A stretch of 64,000 bases of DNA from Tannerellaceae bacterium (GTDB lineage: Bacteria > Bacteroidota > Bacteroidia > Bacteroidales > Tannerellaceae): assembly GCA_031288175.1 (NCBI GenBank), contig JAITRW010000031.1:1-64000 (forward strand), in the 5' to 3' direction. Position 1 is the first letter of the stretch; each line of letters starts with the position of its first letter. Below, piece by piece: positions 11,915-22,652 of this stretch. The notes below the pieces were generated by a model. It saw only the letters and a program-made list of their open reading frames with translations, was not told the DNA's origin and did no database searches. Both the position numbers and the translations under genes were made by a program.

Positions 11915-11922
11915 TATCTTTG
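11915..11922 (+). promoter_or_regulatory. Promoter -7 box for the T9SS cargo gene
   Basis: TATCTTTG fits TAnnTTTG and sits 74 nt before the ATG at 11997. It supports that start, because an in-frame start at 11901 would lie upstream of the promoter. Confidence 0.5.
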
Positions 11923-11996
11923 CCACACGGCATTGTACAACGTGTGTTGTGCACGTCCGCGCTTACACAAGTTGTTCGGCAAAGAAGCGATCCGCA

Positions 11997-14900
11997 ATGA
12001 AAACAAAACAACTGCTGACTCTCGTCGCATTATGGTTCCCACTCGTAGCTTTTCCCGCTCAGCGGGTGGTCCTTTCCACTGGAGCTTCGCTTCAGCGAGA
12101 AATAAAAAGGGCTGAGATTACTGTTGCCCGTACAGGTAAGGTAGACACTGTCTTCCTCCAAAAAGGCATCCACAGTGTGGTAGGGAACGCCGTTGTGTCG
12201 GAATCAATTTGCCTCATTGGAGACACATTGGATCCTTTAACTGTCTCTGTACGTCCCTATTATAATACCGAGGGCGGTGCGCCCCATCGTGTGATGCTTA
12301 TCCGTAACCTTACCAAACAGATACACGTCACCCTACGAGGCCTCACCATCACCAGTGGGAATGCATCTTATGATGATCTCTACCCTGGAAAGGGAGGAGG
12401 TATCTATAACTTTGGGGATACGCTTACGATAGAAAACGTCCGTATCATCGGTAATATAGCTTCTTCCGATAGCCTTTCTGTTGCTTCTGTAGGCTGGGGA
12501 GGGGGTATATACAACGGTGAAGGAGGTACTACCTTGGTTAGATATTCCTATATAGGTGACAATTTCGCTAAAAATAAAGGGCGAGATGGCGCTGGCTACG
12601 GCGGAGGTATTTACAATGCGCAAGGAAGTATCTTGAAAGTATTTAACTCGTCGGTTCAGAACAACATCGCTGTTCAGGGGCAAAGACAGGTTGGCTATGG
12701 GGGAGGATTGGCTAATTTCGGAGATACGCTTCTTATTGAACATTCCGACGTTACCTATAATTATGCAAACTACTCTACCATATTTTTTGAATCGGATACG
12801 GTAACAGGTTTTGGCGGTGGAATATATAATGACGGAACGGCCACGAAACAGGCTGTTTTGAAGTTGTTAGGTTCTACAATGCTGGCTGCAACCTCATCCA
12901 TGAGAATCAAAATGAACATAGCAGCCTATGTTTTCGGCAACGTGAATTACAAAAAAGCTTATGGTTATGGAGGAGGAATTGCGAACGGAGTAAACGGTCG
13001 TATTTTCTATACAGGGGAAACTCTCATTACCGGTAACTACGCCTTGGGTAACCAACATCCTGCCGTACCTGCGTCCGGAGAGGGATACGGAGGCGGAATG
13101 TATCAATATCAGGAAAGAGGGAATGGTGACAATAGTGCTTATTGGTATCCTGATCCGGATTCGGAAGCTTCGAAGGACACATTGTCCATCACAGGTAATC
13201 TTGCAGCTGATACTCTTACGGTGGGTGGAATACTTCCTCCTATATCATACGGGCATGAGATATGGGTGGGAAATTTGCTACCTCCTTCCCAACAGTTTAC
13301 TATTTATTGCGACGATGAAAATTCCGTAGAAATAATGAAGATATTTCAATTCTACGACAATTGGCATTGGGGTATCAACAGTGGAGCAAACGGGAATGTA
13401 CTCACTTTTAGGTTACCCTTCCCATACAACTACTTGCAACCGCAAATCTCCGTTGCAGGTGATGATTATTTGGATATGCAACCTGATGAAAATGATGTGT
13501 ATCGTTACCGTTTGCTGTCCAATGGCGAAGAAGGAACGGTGCGTGTGGATCTTCGAGTAAAGTCTTATTATAAGATTCCGGTACATGTTATAGGACAAGG
13601 TTTGACATTTGTAAGTGGAGATGGGGTGCTTCCCTACGGAAAAAAGGACACCGTATATGTCACGGAGGAGGGACAGTTTGGATTTGCTCTTCAGGTTGAT
13701 GAAAGTTTCCGTGGACTTACTCCTGCGGTGACTTACGGAAGGAGAGGAATTACAAGTCAACCGCATGAAGATGGTAGCTTCTATTACTCTCTGAGTGCAA
13801 AGAGCGATGAAGATGTAATATGTGCATGGGACGAAGATGGACAGCTCAACCTTGTGAGGGTGGAGTTTAAGTTTATCGGTGAAGCTTCTTCGCACATAAG
13901 TCTTGTATCCAAAGCCTATGGAGATCCTCCTGGAGATACTCCTATAGAATTCGAAGGTATCTCTTTCTATATGCCAAAGAACAACACTCTCACGTTCAGA
14001 TTGCAGGTTAACTACCCGTATCATGAAATTATACCGGTAGTACTATTGGAGGGAAGTAACGAGGTAGTGTCCGGAGAATCGGTGGGTGGAACCATTGGAA
14101 TATATAAATATCAGCAGAAGAATATTGCTAGAAACATGTCATTTCTCATCAAGAACGAATATAAAACAATTGTGCTACCTGAACCTCCTCGTGGATTTTT
14201 CATCTCCTCACCACATGCAACAGGTAAGCATTATATTCATTCGGATGTTGCCTTCTCTTTTACCTTGAAACCGGCTGATGTAGCGATGGACAATTTTCTT
14301 AAAAAGAATAGTGATTTATGGCCGGAAACACGTTCCTCTACACTTGATCCTGTACTAGTTTCACAGGGAACGTATGTCTTACCGAAAGGGAAAGATCATA
14401 TCCTCACTTTTGAAGCGAAACACCGGACAATACATCTCCCTGACCGTCTTCCTTCAGGCGTTGAATTGATGCTGGAAGAAGGTGTGACGTGGGGGAATAA
14501 TTACTGTCGTGTAGGAGGAATATTCCGATTCAAATTAAAATTGAACTCTTTCCCTGACTACCACTATCGTCCGAAAGTGGCCATAGACGGTTACGAGCAA
14601 TCCGGCAGTTTCGACGCTCAAAATAATATACTTCTCTATTCGATAGAGGATATCACGAAGGATGTGAATGTGACAATAGACCGGCATATTGTAGTGGTAC
14701 GTGCCGGTGAAGAGATAGAGTTGTTATCGCATCAACATCCCTGTGATACATTCCAAACTGCAAATGAAGAATTTATCATTGAATTCAGAAGGACGCATGA
14801 TTATCTGACGCCAAGAGTAACTGTGCAAAATGGGAAAGTGATCACCCTGACTGAGGGTGCGAATAATATCTTTTATTGTACAATAAAAGCCGGGGAATCC

Positions 14901-17900
14901 TTCAATGACAACGTCACCGGTATACACATCAAGGCCGAAGGAAGTACCGCATTCGACCTCCTCTGTCCGTCAGGAATAGAATTGGTTTATACAAGTGTTG
15001 ATCCGATACAAGGTGCTTATTGCGTGTCGGAAAACAGTCTTTTTACATTCAAGTTGAAGATAAAAGAACTTTATCAGGATGCCGTACCGGTTGTTTTTTA
15101 CGGAGGAAACAAGTTGACGGGAACAAAAGACGGTTTAGTTTGGACGTATAACATTACCGTTGCTCGTGACGCAGAAATTAAGATCGAATTGGATTATGTA
15201 GAAATCCGCTTTGACATCTTCTCTGCAATGGAGTTATTAGGGTTGAAGAAAGAGAGTAATCTTCTTAGACGTGATAGTATATATAAATTCTCTATAGAGG
15301 CTTATCGCCCGTATCACGATAGACAACCTATAATAGATTCGGATCAAGTAAAGTATGTGAGCGAAAGCCAGGAAGTACCTGGGTTCATGACTGTATACAA
15401 TTATGAATTGACCGTAAAAGAAGATGCCGTTATTAAAATTCATGCCAATTATCAAACGATATTTTTCCACATGTCGTCTACCGAATTAACGGTAAGGGAT
15501 AATAAAGGAAGAGATTTAAGGTCCGGAGACTCCATAACCGTATCGGAAAAGGACGGCAGTACTTTCTATGTGACGGTACCGAGCAAGTACGGAAGCGCTC
15601 TGCCCGGTGTTATTTTCAACAGTGCGCTGATTCAACCCATTGACAAACCTGTCCTCGACGAAGGAGGGCTTAAGTATCCGTACGTTGTGACGGCAAAGAG
15701 GAACGGTACCGTGAATATAGGTTTGAATTGTGCAAAAGTTGTCTTCAGCGGATTGGGAAACAGTATTTCTTTGCAATCTCCTGCTCCTGCCGACACGCAA
15801 TATGTTACACCCGGCACTATGTTCAAATTTCGCCTCAAAGTTGATCCTCTTTATAAGTCCATTGTCCCTGCGGTGAAAGTATCCCCTACCGGAGAATATC
15901 TGGTGCCGGAAGAGACAAGTATTGATGGCCTTTATGATTTCTCTGTGCCCGTAGGTAATGGTCTTATTTCCATAGACGCTAAACTCAGTTCCTATAAGGT
16001 CATATTATCTGTCCTTAATCCTGAATCTATTGAATTGGAGGGTGGACAGAATATCTTCTATTTTCCACAGGCAACAGAGGACAGTCCTAACGTATTAGTT
16101 TTTACCATAAAGGTGAAAGATGGTTTTGAATATGTCAGTCCTCGAGTAACGATAGGATCTACCCGTTTACGTGTAATAAGTAGGGATAAGGAAAAGTATA
16201 CTTACATCTTGGGGAATATTCGTGAAAATCTTCTTGTAGACATACAAATGGTTTACGCACGGTTGAAATTCACCCTCTCCAACGGCGTGGAGCTGGTAAA
16301 TACCGGACAGTCTATTCGTCCGGATGGCTATTATTACCTTCACACCGACAGCACCTTCACCTTCTCGCTACGTGCACCTGACGGTTCTCCAAACGCTGCG
16401 CCTGCTATAGTGGCCGGAGACGAAGCGTTGCTTCCACGTTCCCTCGGGGGCGGGGTCTTTGCTTACGCCTTCAAAGTAAAGTCCGGTGATACGGAAATAA
16501 AAGTAAGTCCTTACCGCGAGATAACTTTCGGCAATGATATCCCCGCTGACATTACTCTTCGCTCGCATAGACAGGGTATATACTATGCTCCTCTTGGTAG
16601 TCGCTTTGAATTTACTTTGGAAGTAAAAAGTTCGTATAAAAATGTTGTTCCCAACGTAACAGTAGAGGGGAATGCCGGTGTGCAGGTACAATTGATTGAT
16701 CGCGATGATGCAAAGAATATCTATAATTTCGCCATGGAGGTAAAAGATAATGCCACCTTGCACTTTTCCCTTCAGACATTAACTCTACGTTTTGCTGCTT
16801 TGCCCGAAGGTATAGTCTTTATTAACGACCCCGGTCCTTTTGCACAGGTAAAAGCCGATAGTGTATTCACCTTCGCTGTACAAGTGGACAAAGCTCACAG
16901 CAGTATACAACCTTACGTTTCTGCCGGTGGTAATTCTGTCACATTAGTCTCTGTAAACGAAAGCGACCATATTTATACTTATACCGTGACGACAAGTAAA
17001 AGTGCCACTGTCTTCGTTTCTCTTTCCGCAACTACAGTCTTTCTCTCTGCCGAATTACCCAAAGGGTTGGAACTTGCCGGAAACAATGGCGAAGGAACGT
17101 ATCATCTCTCCTACGGACAACCGTTCTCTTTCTCTGTCAGAAAGTCTTCTACACTTGACGTTCATGTCCGACCTACTGCTCATGCCCGTACAGAAGAACG
17201 GACGTGGAATATCTCTCCCGTCGTTAATGGTGAATATTTCAACTTCACCTTGCAGGAAGTCACTACGAACACGGAAATCCTTGTCGATGTCAATTACCGT
17301 ACCTTGACAATACCTGTCCCTGCTAACGATCTTATCCTCATCTATCCCACCGCCGGAACACGTGATGTCGCCACAGGCGACACTTTTAAATTCTCTTTAA
17401 AGGCTGTAAACAATACTTACGCATATGTACCACCTACCGTGACTTCTAAAAATAAAGTATCTTACACTTTTGATGAAGCTACCGGTGTATATAACTATAC
17501 ATTGACGGCTTTGTACGATGACGCAATTAGTATCAAATTAAACTATGTAGCCGTAACCGTTGACCTCGCCTCCGAAGAAATAGCTTTAGTTTCGCCAACG
17601 GGCCTTCTGTACGGTAAACAAATTGTCTATGCCCCAATGGGTGGTAACTGTACGCTTAATTTTCAATTGAGCGAATACACTGAGATAAAAACTTCTCCTA
17701 CTATCGTTGTAGATCAAGTCAAGTTACTCCCACCTACCGATATAACCGAAGTGAGTGCCAATGTTTACGAAACAACACTCCCTCAATTGACGGGAGACAA
17801 GTACATCAAAGTGCTCATACCAAGGCTTAGCAGTACAAACCAAATTGACATCTCTTTCATCATCGCTGATGGTATTATGGTCAGCCTTGCCGGTTACGAA

Positions 17901-18332
17901 TATCGTTCGACAGCACGGCATACTATCTATAAAGGTAACTTTTGCCAATTCTTCTTTCAAACCGATGAACCGTATCTGGATGCCGAAGTAGCTCTCCTCA
18001 TCAACGGAGCGCTCTACGATTTCACCACACTTGGTGGAGGTAACTATGCCGTTAATCTGGGTTCGGTCGTCTTTAATACTAATATCCAAATTCTCAGGGC
18101 AGCAAATAAGAATACAACTTTTCCTTCTGTTGCCAAAGTGAAGATTACTACCCAAGGTAATGACGTGACGGTAGAAAGCGAAGACGAAGTACCGGTATCC
18201 GTTTACACTCTGACAGGACAAATGCGATTCCAGCGTAAAATACAAGGAACCGACACTTTCACCCTACCTACCGGCATCTACGTACTACGGGTAGGCAACG
18301 AAGTCTTTAAACTCCGCCTCTCCTCCCGCTGA
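11997..18332 (+). CDS. Giant secreted beta-helix and repeat protein with T9SS C-terminal domain
   Basis: 2111 residues from ATG 11997. A signal peptide (MKTKQLLTLVALWFPLVAFP) is followed by a Gly-rich right-handed beta-helix region (about residues 50-440) with repeated GGGIYN motifs, as in pectate-lyase-like and polymorphic outer-membrane proteins. From about 465 to 2030 there are some 18 divergent modules of 80-100 residues, each with a strand pair such as FTFSLK...Y...P.V..G. The last ~75 residues (PVSVYTLTGQMRFQRKI, LPTGIYVLRVGNEVFKLRL) match a type A T9SS sorting domain, so the protein should cross the outer membrane by T9SS and be anchored or released. Function is probably adhesive or structural; no catalytic motif was recognised. 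Confidence 0.85.
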   Translation: MKTKQLLTLVALWFPLVAFPAQRVVLSTGASLQREIKRAEITVARTGKVDTVFLQKGIHSVVGNAVVSESICLIGDTLDPLTVSVRPYYNTEGGAPHRVMLIRNLTKQIHVTLRGLTITSGNASYDDLYPGKGGGIYNFGDTLTIENVRIIGNIASSDSLSVASVGWGGGIYNGEGGTTLVRYSYIGDNFAKNKGRDGAGYGGGIYNAQGSILKVFNSSVQNNIAVQGQRQVGYGGGLANFGDTLLIEHSDVTYNYANYSTIFFESDTVTGFGGGIYNDGTATKQAVLKLLGSTMLAATSSMRIKMNIAAYVFGNVNYKKAYGYGGGIANGVNGRIFYTGETLITGNYALGNQHPAVPASGEGYGGGMYQYQERGNGDNSAYWYPDPDSEASKDTLSITGNLAADTLTVGGILPPISYGHEIWVGNLLPPSQQFTIYCDDENSVEIMKIFQFYDNWHWGINSGANGNVLTFRLPFPYNYLQPQISVAGDDYLDMQPDENDVYRYRLLSNGEEGTVRVDLRVKSYYKIPVHVIGQGLTFVSGDGVLPYGKKDTVYVTEEGQFGFALQVDESFRGLTPAVTYGRRGITSQPHEDGSFYYSLSAKSDEDVICAWDEDGQLNLVRVEFKFIGEASSHISLVSKAYGDPPGDTPIEFEGISFYMPKNNTLTFRLQVNYPYHEIIPVVLLEGSNEVVSGESVGGTIGIYKYQQKNIARNMSFLIKNEYKTIVLPEPPRGFFISSPHATGKHYIHSDVAFSFTLKPADVAMDNFLKKNSDLWPETRSSTLDPVLVSQGTYVLPKGKDHILTFEAKHRTIHLPDRLPSGVELMLEEGVTWGNNYCRVGGIFRFKLKLNSFPDYHYRPKVAIDGYEQSGSFDAQNNILLYSIEDITKDVNVTIDRHIVVVRAGEEIELLSHQHPCDTFQTANEEFIIEFRRTHDYLTPRVTVQNGKVITLTEGANNIFYCTIKAGESFNDNVTGIHIKAEGSTAFDLLCPSGIELVYTSVDPIQGAYCVSENSLFTFKLKIKELYQDAVPVVFYGGNKLTGTKDGLVWTYNITVARDAEIKIELDYVEIRFDIFSAMELLGLKKESNLLRRDSIYKFSIEAYRPYHDRQPIIDSDQVKYVSESQEVPGFMTVYNYELTVKEDAVIKIHANYQTIFFHMSSTELTVRDNKGRDLRSGDSITVSEKDGSTFYVTVPSKYGSALPGVIFNSALIQPIDKPVLDEGGLKYPYVVTAKRNGTVNIGLNCAKVVFSGLGNSISLQSPAPADTQYVTPGTMFKFRLKVDPLYKSIVPAVKVSPTGEYLVPEETSIDGLYDFSVPVGNGLISIDAKLSSYKVILSVLNPESIELEGGQNIFYFPQATEDSPNVLVFTIKVKDGFEYVSPRVTIGSTRLRVISRDKEKYTYILGNIRENLLVDIQMVYARLKFTLSNGVELVNTGQSIRPDGYYYLHTDSTFTFSLRAPDGSPNAAPAIVAGDEALLPRSLGGGVFAYAFKVKSGDTEIKVSPYREITFGNDIPADITLRSHRQGIYYAPLGSRFEFTLEVKSSYKNVVPNVTVEGNAGVQVQLIDRDDAKNIYNFAMEVKDNATLHFSLQTLTLRFAALPEGIVFINDPGPFAQVKADSVFTFAVQVDKAHSSIQPYVSAGGNSVTLVSVNESDHIYTYTVTTSKSATVFVSLSATTVFLSAELPKGLELAGNNGEGTYHLSYGQPFSFSVRKSSTLDVHVRPTAHARTEERTWNISPVVNGEYFNFTLQEVTTNTEILVDVNYRTLTIPVPANDLILIYPTAGTRDVATGDTFKFSLKAVNNTYAYVPPTVTSKNKVSYTFDEATGVYNYTLTALYDDAISIKLNYVAVTVDLASEEIALVSPTGLLYGKQIVYAPMGGNCTLNFQLSEYTEIKTSPTIVVDQVKLLPPTDITEVSANVYETTLPQLTGDKYIKVLIPRLSSTNQIDISFIIADGIMVSLAGYEYRSTARHTIYKGNFCQFFFQTDEPYLDAEVALLINGALYDFTTLGGGNYAVNLGSVVFNTNIQILRAANKNTTFPSVAKVKITTQGNDVTVESEDEVPVSVYTLTGQMRFQRKIQGTDTFTLPTGIYVLRVGNEVFKLRLSSR

Positions 18333-18385
18333 TCCAAAGGCGACAAACCGAATGGATTGGGCCGAGATTTCAACTTTATTCAACA

Positions 18386-19066
18386 ATGAAAAGAATAAAA
18401 GTGCTATTGATCCGGTTTCGGAATGAGTTACACCGTAATGATATTCCCCTATTCAGAGGAGCGATTATCCATATGTTGCAAAACAACAACATCCTTTTTC
18501 ATAATCATGCAGAAAATGGCTTGCGTTACGCTTACCCATTGATACAGTATAAACGACTGAATAATAAGGCCGCTATCGTCTGCATGGAAGAAGGTACGGA
18601 AACTATAGGGGAGTTCTTCTCTTGCTTCTCCAAAGTTTTGCGCATCGGTGATAGCGAGATACAATTGGAGTTAGACAATATCAAAGCTGAACAAGTATTA
18701 GTTCAGGTATGGAGAAGTGATTTCATTTATTCCATTCGCAGATGGATACCTTTCAATAGTGAAAATCACGAGAGATATTCGAAAATGACCAGCCTGAGGG
18801 AGCAACTCGAACTTATGGAAAAGATATTAATTGGTAATGTACTTTCCTTTGCCAAAGGTATCGGAGTACAACTTCAGCAACAACTCTCGTGTTCCATTGT
18901 AAGCATGGAATCAAAGGGATTAATTACATTCAAACATGTTCGTTTTGAAACATTCGATATCCTTTTTAAAATAAATATATCTTTACCTGATTATATAGGT
19001 TTAGGGAAAGGGGTGAGTCATGGTTTCGGTACTATCGTCAGGATGAATACAAACGGACAAACGTAA
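18386..19066 (+). CDS. cas6: CRISPR-associated endoribonuclease Cas6
   Basis: 226 residues. The C-terminal LPDYIGLGKGVSHGFGTIVR is the glycine-rich loop of Cas6-type RAMP proteins, and the N-terminal VLLIRFRNELHRNDIPLFRG is a ferredoxin-like strand/helix pair. Cas6 cuts pre-crRNA in each repeat, leaving an 8-nt 5' handle. It is the first gene of the type III-A locus, just upstream of cas10. No clear promoter was found in the 53 bp after the T9SS cargo gene. Two different repeat sequences lie downstream of the operon; which one this Cas6 processes cannot be told from sequence. Confidence 0.8.
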   Translation: MKRIKVLLIRFRNELHRNDIPLFRGAIIHMLQNNNILFHNHAENGLRYAYPLIQYKRLNNKAAIVCMEEGTETIGEFFSCFSKVLRIGDSEIQLELDNIKAEQVLVQVWRSDFIYSIRRWIPFNSENHERYSKMTSLREQLELMEKILIGNVLSFAKGIGVQLQQQLSCSIVSMESKGLITFKHVRFETFDILFKINISLPDYIGLGKGVSHGFGTIVRMNTNGQT

Positions 19067-19079
19067 TAATATCTTAAAC

Positions 19080-21513
19080 ATGGAGCATCTACGGGATCGT
19101 AGTTGCACGACATCGGGAAGTTTTATCAAAGAGCAGATACCGGTAGCGTATCAACAAGCCGTTATTTGTCTCCTCAAAATAAGGTAGAGAGTACATTTCT
19201 TCCTTTGCATAAGGGTATATACAGCCACAAACATTGTCTCTGGACAGCACAATTCATTGATGACCATCGTGATATCTTTAATCAATTGAGTATAGGATTA
19301 GATGACACACAGAATGTAGATAACCTGCTCTATCTATCGGCACAACACCATTTGCAAAAGCAACAGCTATCTTCCTTAGGACAGATCTTAAAAGAAGCTG
19401 ATTGTTTGTCCTCTGGTATGGATAGAGATTCCGAGGAAGCATTGAAAGATGATCAAGATGTAACCGGATGGGATCAGTTTAGAAAAAAAAGAATGACTTC
19501 CGTACTTGAAACAATTTGTCTCGGAGAAGCGAAATTGAAGGAAAAGAAAGATTGGTGGCATTTACCCGTCGCTAAAATTTCTTTTCTAATCCGGATTATT
19601 CCCATCTGTGGGAGGCTTTTGTCACCGATTTCAAGTCTATACAGACGACAGAGTGCTGTGCCTTTGCTGAATCATTCCTAAATTTACTGTTTGAGTACAC
19701 AAGTTGTATACCTTCAAGTACAATCCACTTTCCGGACGTCTCCCTCTATGACCACGCTAAGACAACAGCTGCTCTATCTGTATGTTTGTATGACTACTAG
19801 AAAAGTGGAGAAACTGGGAAAGAACCGTTCTTATTAATCGGAGCAGATCTTAGCGGTATCCAATCTAAACATGCCGGAAAGAACTTAAAAGGACGTTCGT
19901 TTTTCCTGTGTATTCTTTCCGACGCAGTCGTTTGATATTTGTTGAAGGAATTAGACTTATTTCAGGCAAATATTATTTACAACTCTGGTGGAGGATTTTA
20001 TCTGATCGCTCCTAACACTGAGCACATCCGAGACGGTCTTCTGCGATCAATCAATCATATTGAACGTAAGTTTTTCGATGTCTTTGGAACAGCTCTCTTT
20101 ATGGCAATTGACTATGTTCCTGTTTCCAAGGAATCTTTAATGCATGTGGAAGGAAAAGATTTGAGAAAGATATGGTCCCAGTTATTTGACAAAAAGGACC
20201 AAAAGAAATCTTGCCGCTTCGCTTCTTTGATAAAAAACGAGTATCACCGTTTCTTTTCTCCTACCACACGAAGAGGTGATGCTTTACGTGATGTGATTAC
20301 AGGGGAAGAGTTCTTTCCAGATGAACGAAGTATAAATATAGATGCAGGTAATGTAAAACAAGAGACGAATATCCAGATACAATTAGGTAAAATACTCCGT
20401 GAGTCGGTAATTATGGTCGTTTCCACAGAAAAACTTCCTTATTGGAAAGGAACAGATATAGTGGTCGTCAATCCGGCTGAATTAGGGTTCTTCTATTATT
20501 TCTTGAGGGAAGAAAACTTAAAAGAGATGTCTCAAAGGTTACAGGCTTCTGTAGATAACGTACATATTGTTGTATTTAATAATAGGGACAAAGACTTTTC
20601 ATTGAAAGGAAAGAATAATATCTACAAAATGGAGTTTTACGGTGGAAATCAATTCAATGGGGACACTTTCGATGAGATGGCCAAGAATCCTAATTTTTCC
20701 CGAATGGGTATTTTACGCATGGATGTCGATAATTTAGGATCGGTATTTCGGTCCGGTATTCCGTCGTGTCGTGCCACATTATCTCGTTTCGCAGCTCTAA
20801 GTCGTTCGTTTGATTATTTCTTTTCCGGTTATTTGAATACGATATGGGAAGAGACGTCTCCTGAGAAATCATTCATCATTTACAGTGGAGGTGATGATCT
20901 CTTTATAGTAGGAGCTTGGGATATTACTATCCAAATAGCGAAAAAGATACGGAAAGAGTTTAAAGAATTCACCTGTTTTAATCCGGCTTTTACTATCTCT
21001 GGAGGTATTGCAATCTTTCCTGCTAAATTTCCTATCATGAGAGGTGCAAGTGAAAGTGCCAATGAAGAAAATCGAAGCAAAAAACATACTGTAAAATACA
21101 CAACAAATAAAAATGCCATTTCGTTTATGGGTATGCCTTTACACTGGGAAAAAGAATTTCCTGTGGTTGAGAAGTTAAAAGAGAACATAGTGAAGTTCCT
21201 CCAACAAAAGGTTATTTCTAAGTCATTTATCTCAAAAATAATGACATATGCCGACAATGCTAATATTAAAAATCATGAAATAACTCAATACAAAACCTAT
21301 TGGATAGTCTCCTACGACTTGACTCGTTTCAAGGAAGATATCAAAGAAGGTGAAGTTAAAAAATTGATAGACAATTGTATAGTGGAAATATGCGGAAATA
21401 AACCATGTCTAAATGGAGAAGCGATAGACACAGACTATCACGCCTTAGAATTGTGGACATTCGCTACACGATGGGCTGAATTGGAAACACGAATCAATAA
21501 CAGTAACAAATAA
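19080..21513 (+). pseudogene. cas10: Cas10/Csm1 with disrupted N-terminal half
   Basis: Cas10 is the type III signature subunit: an HD domain cuts DNA and Palm domains make cyclic oligoadenylates. ATG 19080 opens correctly, but a short deletion before LHDIGKFYQRAD shifts the frame and removes the usual residues before LHDIG. A second shift near 19575-19585 precedes NPDYSHLWEAF. TAG at 19798 follows CLYDY. About seven codons are missing inside GADLSGIQ/SKHAGKNLKGRSF. TGA at 19933 stands where VVRYLLKELDLF is expected. Downstream, 19939-21513 is open for 524 residues with an intact Palm2 cyclase motif GGDD (20887-20898). Two stops, two frameshifts and a deletion in one gene argue for real decay. 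A truncated product with a cyclase domain is possible but unproven. Confidence 0.9.
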
Positions 21514-21523
21514 AAGAAGGATT

Positions 21524-21994
21524 ATGGAAAATAGACATTCGAGGAATTCGTACCCTAGTCACAATGGTCGACCAGATTCCAACGAAAATTGGCAATCAGC
21601 CGAAACAGCCGAGAAATGGTTTCAGCAGCACATGTACAAATCCGAATGGATCACACAGCAGGCAGACAAAGATTTGGTAGCCTATGCGGAAGAAGCAGGA
21701 AAATTTATGGTAGAGAAAGAATTGACAAAATCTAAGATCCGAAATATTTACGGGGAAATCAAAAGAATTGATATAAAAGGGTTTGAAGAAGCAAAATCTT
21801 CTTTTTTTCTTCTGAAAGCCAAAATGGCTTATGCTGTAGGACGCGACAGAAAAAATGAAGGATTGAGACTCTTCCAGTTGATTTTTGACAGATGTTGGCA
21901 AGATGTATCAGACCAAGAAAAAAGTTACAAGAACTTTTGTAGATTCATTGAGGCTATCCTTGTATACCATCGCGCTCATGGAGGAAAAGATTAA
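21524..21994 (+). CDS. csm2: Type III-A effector small subunit Csm2
   Basis: 156 residues, mostly helical. ELTKSKIRNIYGEIKRID and the end FCRFIEAILVYHRAHGGKD match the Csm2 family. Csm2 lines the effector filament and contacts the crRNA-target duplex. The first ~30 residues are polar and probably disordered. The gene begins 10 bp after the cas10 stop and is undamaged. Confidence 0.9.
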   Translation: MENRHSRNSYPSHNGRPDSNENWQSAETAEKWFQQHMYKSEWITQQADKDLVAYAEEAGKFMVEKELTKSKIRNIYGEIKRIDIKGFEEAKSSFFLLKAKMAYAVGRDRKNEGLRLFQLIFDRCWQDVSDQEKSYKNFCRFIEAILVYHRAHGGKD

Positions 21995-22020
21995 GTGTAA
22001 CCAATAAAAAACATACGATT

Positions 22021-22650
22021 ATGTCACACAAATTGATAAAGAAGATTATTTACACCGGTACCATTACATTGAAAACAGGTATGCATATCGGTGGAACGAA
22101 TTCCGCGTTAAATATCGGAGGGCCTGATAAATTTGTAGTTCGCAATCCGATAAACAATATCCCATACATTCCGGGAAGTTCTCTGAAGGGGAAAATGCGT
22201 GCTCTCATAGAAATCGCTAATGGCGAAACAAATAACGGAAACCATTCCAGTGACCCAAAGTCGAAATCGGGCAAATTATTTGGCGTCGCCGGAGATAAAG
22301 GTGGTACCCCTTCTCGACTTATTGTAAGAGATACCGAGTTAGATATCCATGCCGTTGATTTCAGCAATACGGATTTACCTTATACGGAAAGTAAAACAGA
22401 GGTTAGTATTGACCGGATAACAGCTAAATCTAACCCGCGAACTCTCGAACGTGTTCCTGCCGGTGCAAAGTTTAAACTTAATATGGTACTGAATATATTT
22501 GAAGACGATGATGAAGAGGCATTGAAAACTATTTTGAAAGATGCTATCCAACTGTTGGAAGACGACTACTTAGGAGGCCACGGTTCGCGGGGTTATGGTC
22601 AAATATCTATTGACGATCTCAAGGATGAAGAAAAGACTTACAACGAATAG
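22021..22650 (+). CDS. csm3: Type III-A RAMP protein Csm3 (target RNA nuclease)
   Basis: 209 residues. TLKTGMHIGGTNSALNIGGPD matches the Csm3 start; Asp36 in IGGPD aligns with the catalytic Asp of characterised Csm3 (D33 in S. thermophilus), so target RNA cleavage should be retained. IPYIPGSSLKGKMRALIE is the crRNA-binding loop, and GGHGSRGYGQISI is the C-terminal glycine-rich RAMP motif. Csm3 forms the backbone of the Csm complex and cuts bound RNA every 6 nt. Confidence 0.93.
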   Translation: MSHKLIKKIIYTGTITLKTGMHIGGTNSALNIGGPDKFVVRNPINNIPYIPGSSLKGKMRALIEIANGETNNGNHSSDPKSKSGKLFGVAGDKGGTPSRLIVRDTELDIHAVDFSNTDLPYTESKTEVSIDRITAKSNPRTLERVPAGAKFKLNMVLNIFEDDDEEALKTILKDAIQLLEDDYLGGHGSRGYGQISIDDLKDEEKTYNE

Positions 22651-22652
22651 TC

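Noticed and set aside
19103-21513. Two separate genes for the HD part and the cyclase part of Cas10, as in split Cas10 systems
   Set aside because: The stretch between them reads as continuous Cas10 sequence interrupted by stops and a shift, so it is decay and not a natural split.
22021-22650. Loss of the catalytic Asp in Csm3 (HIGGTN instead of HIGGSD)
   Set aside because: The catalytic Asp of characterised Csm3 lies further on and aligns with Asp36 in IGGPD, which is present.
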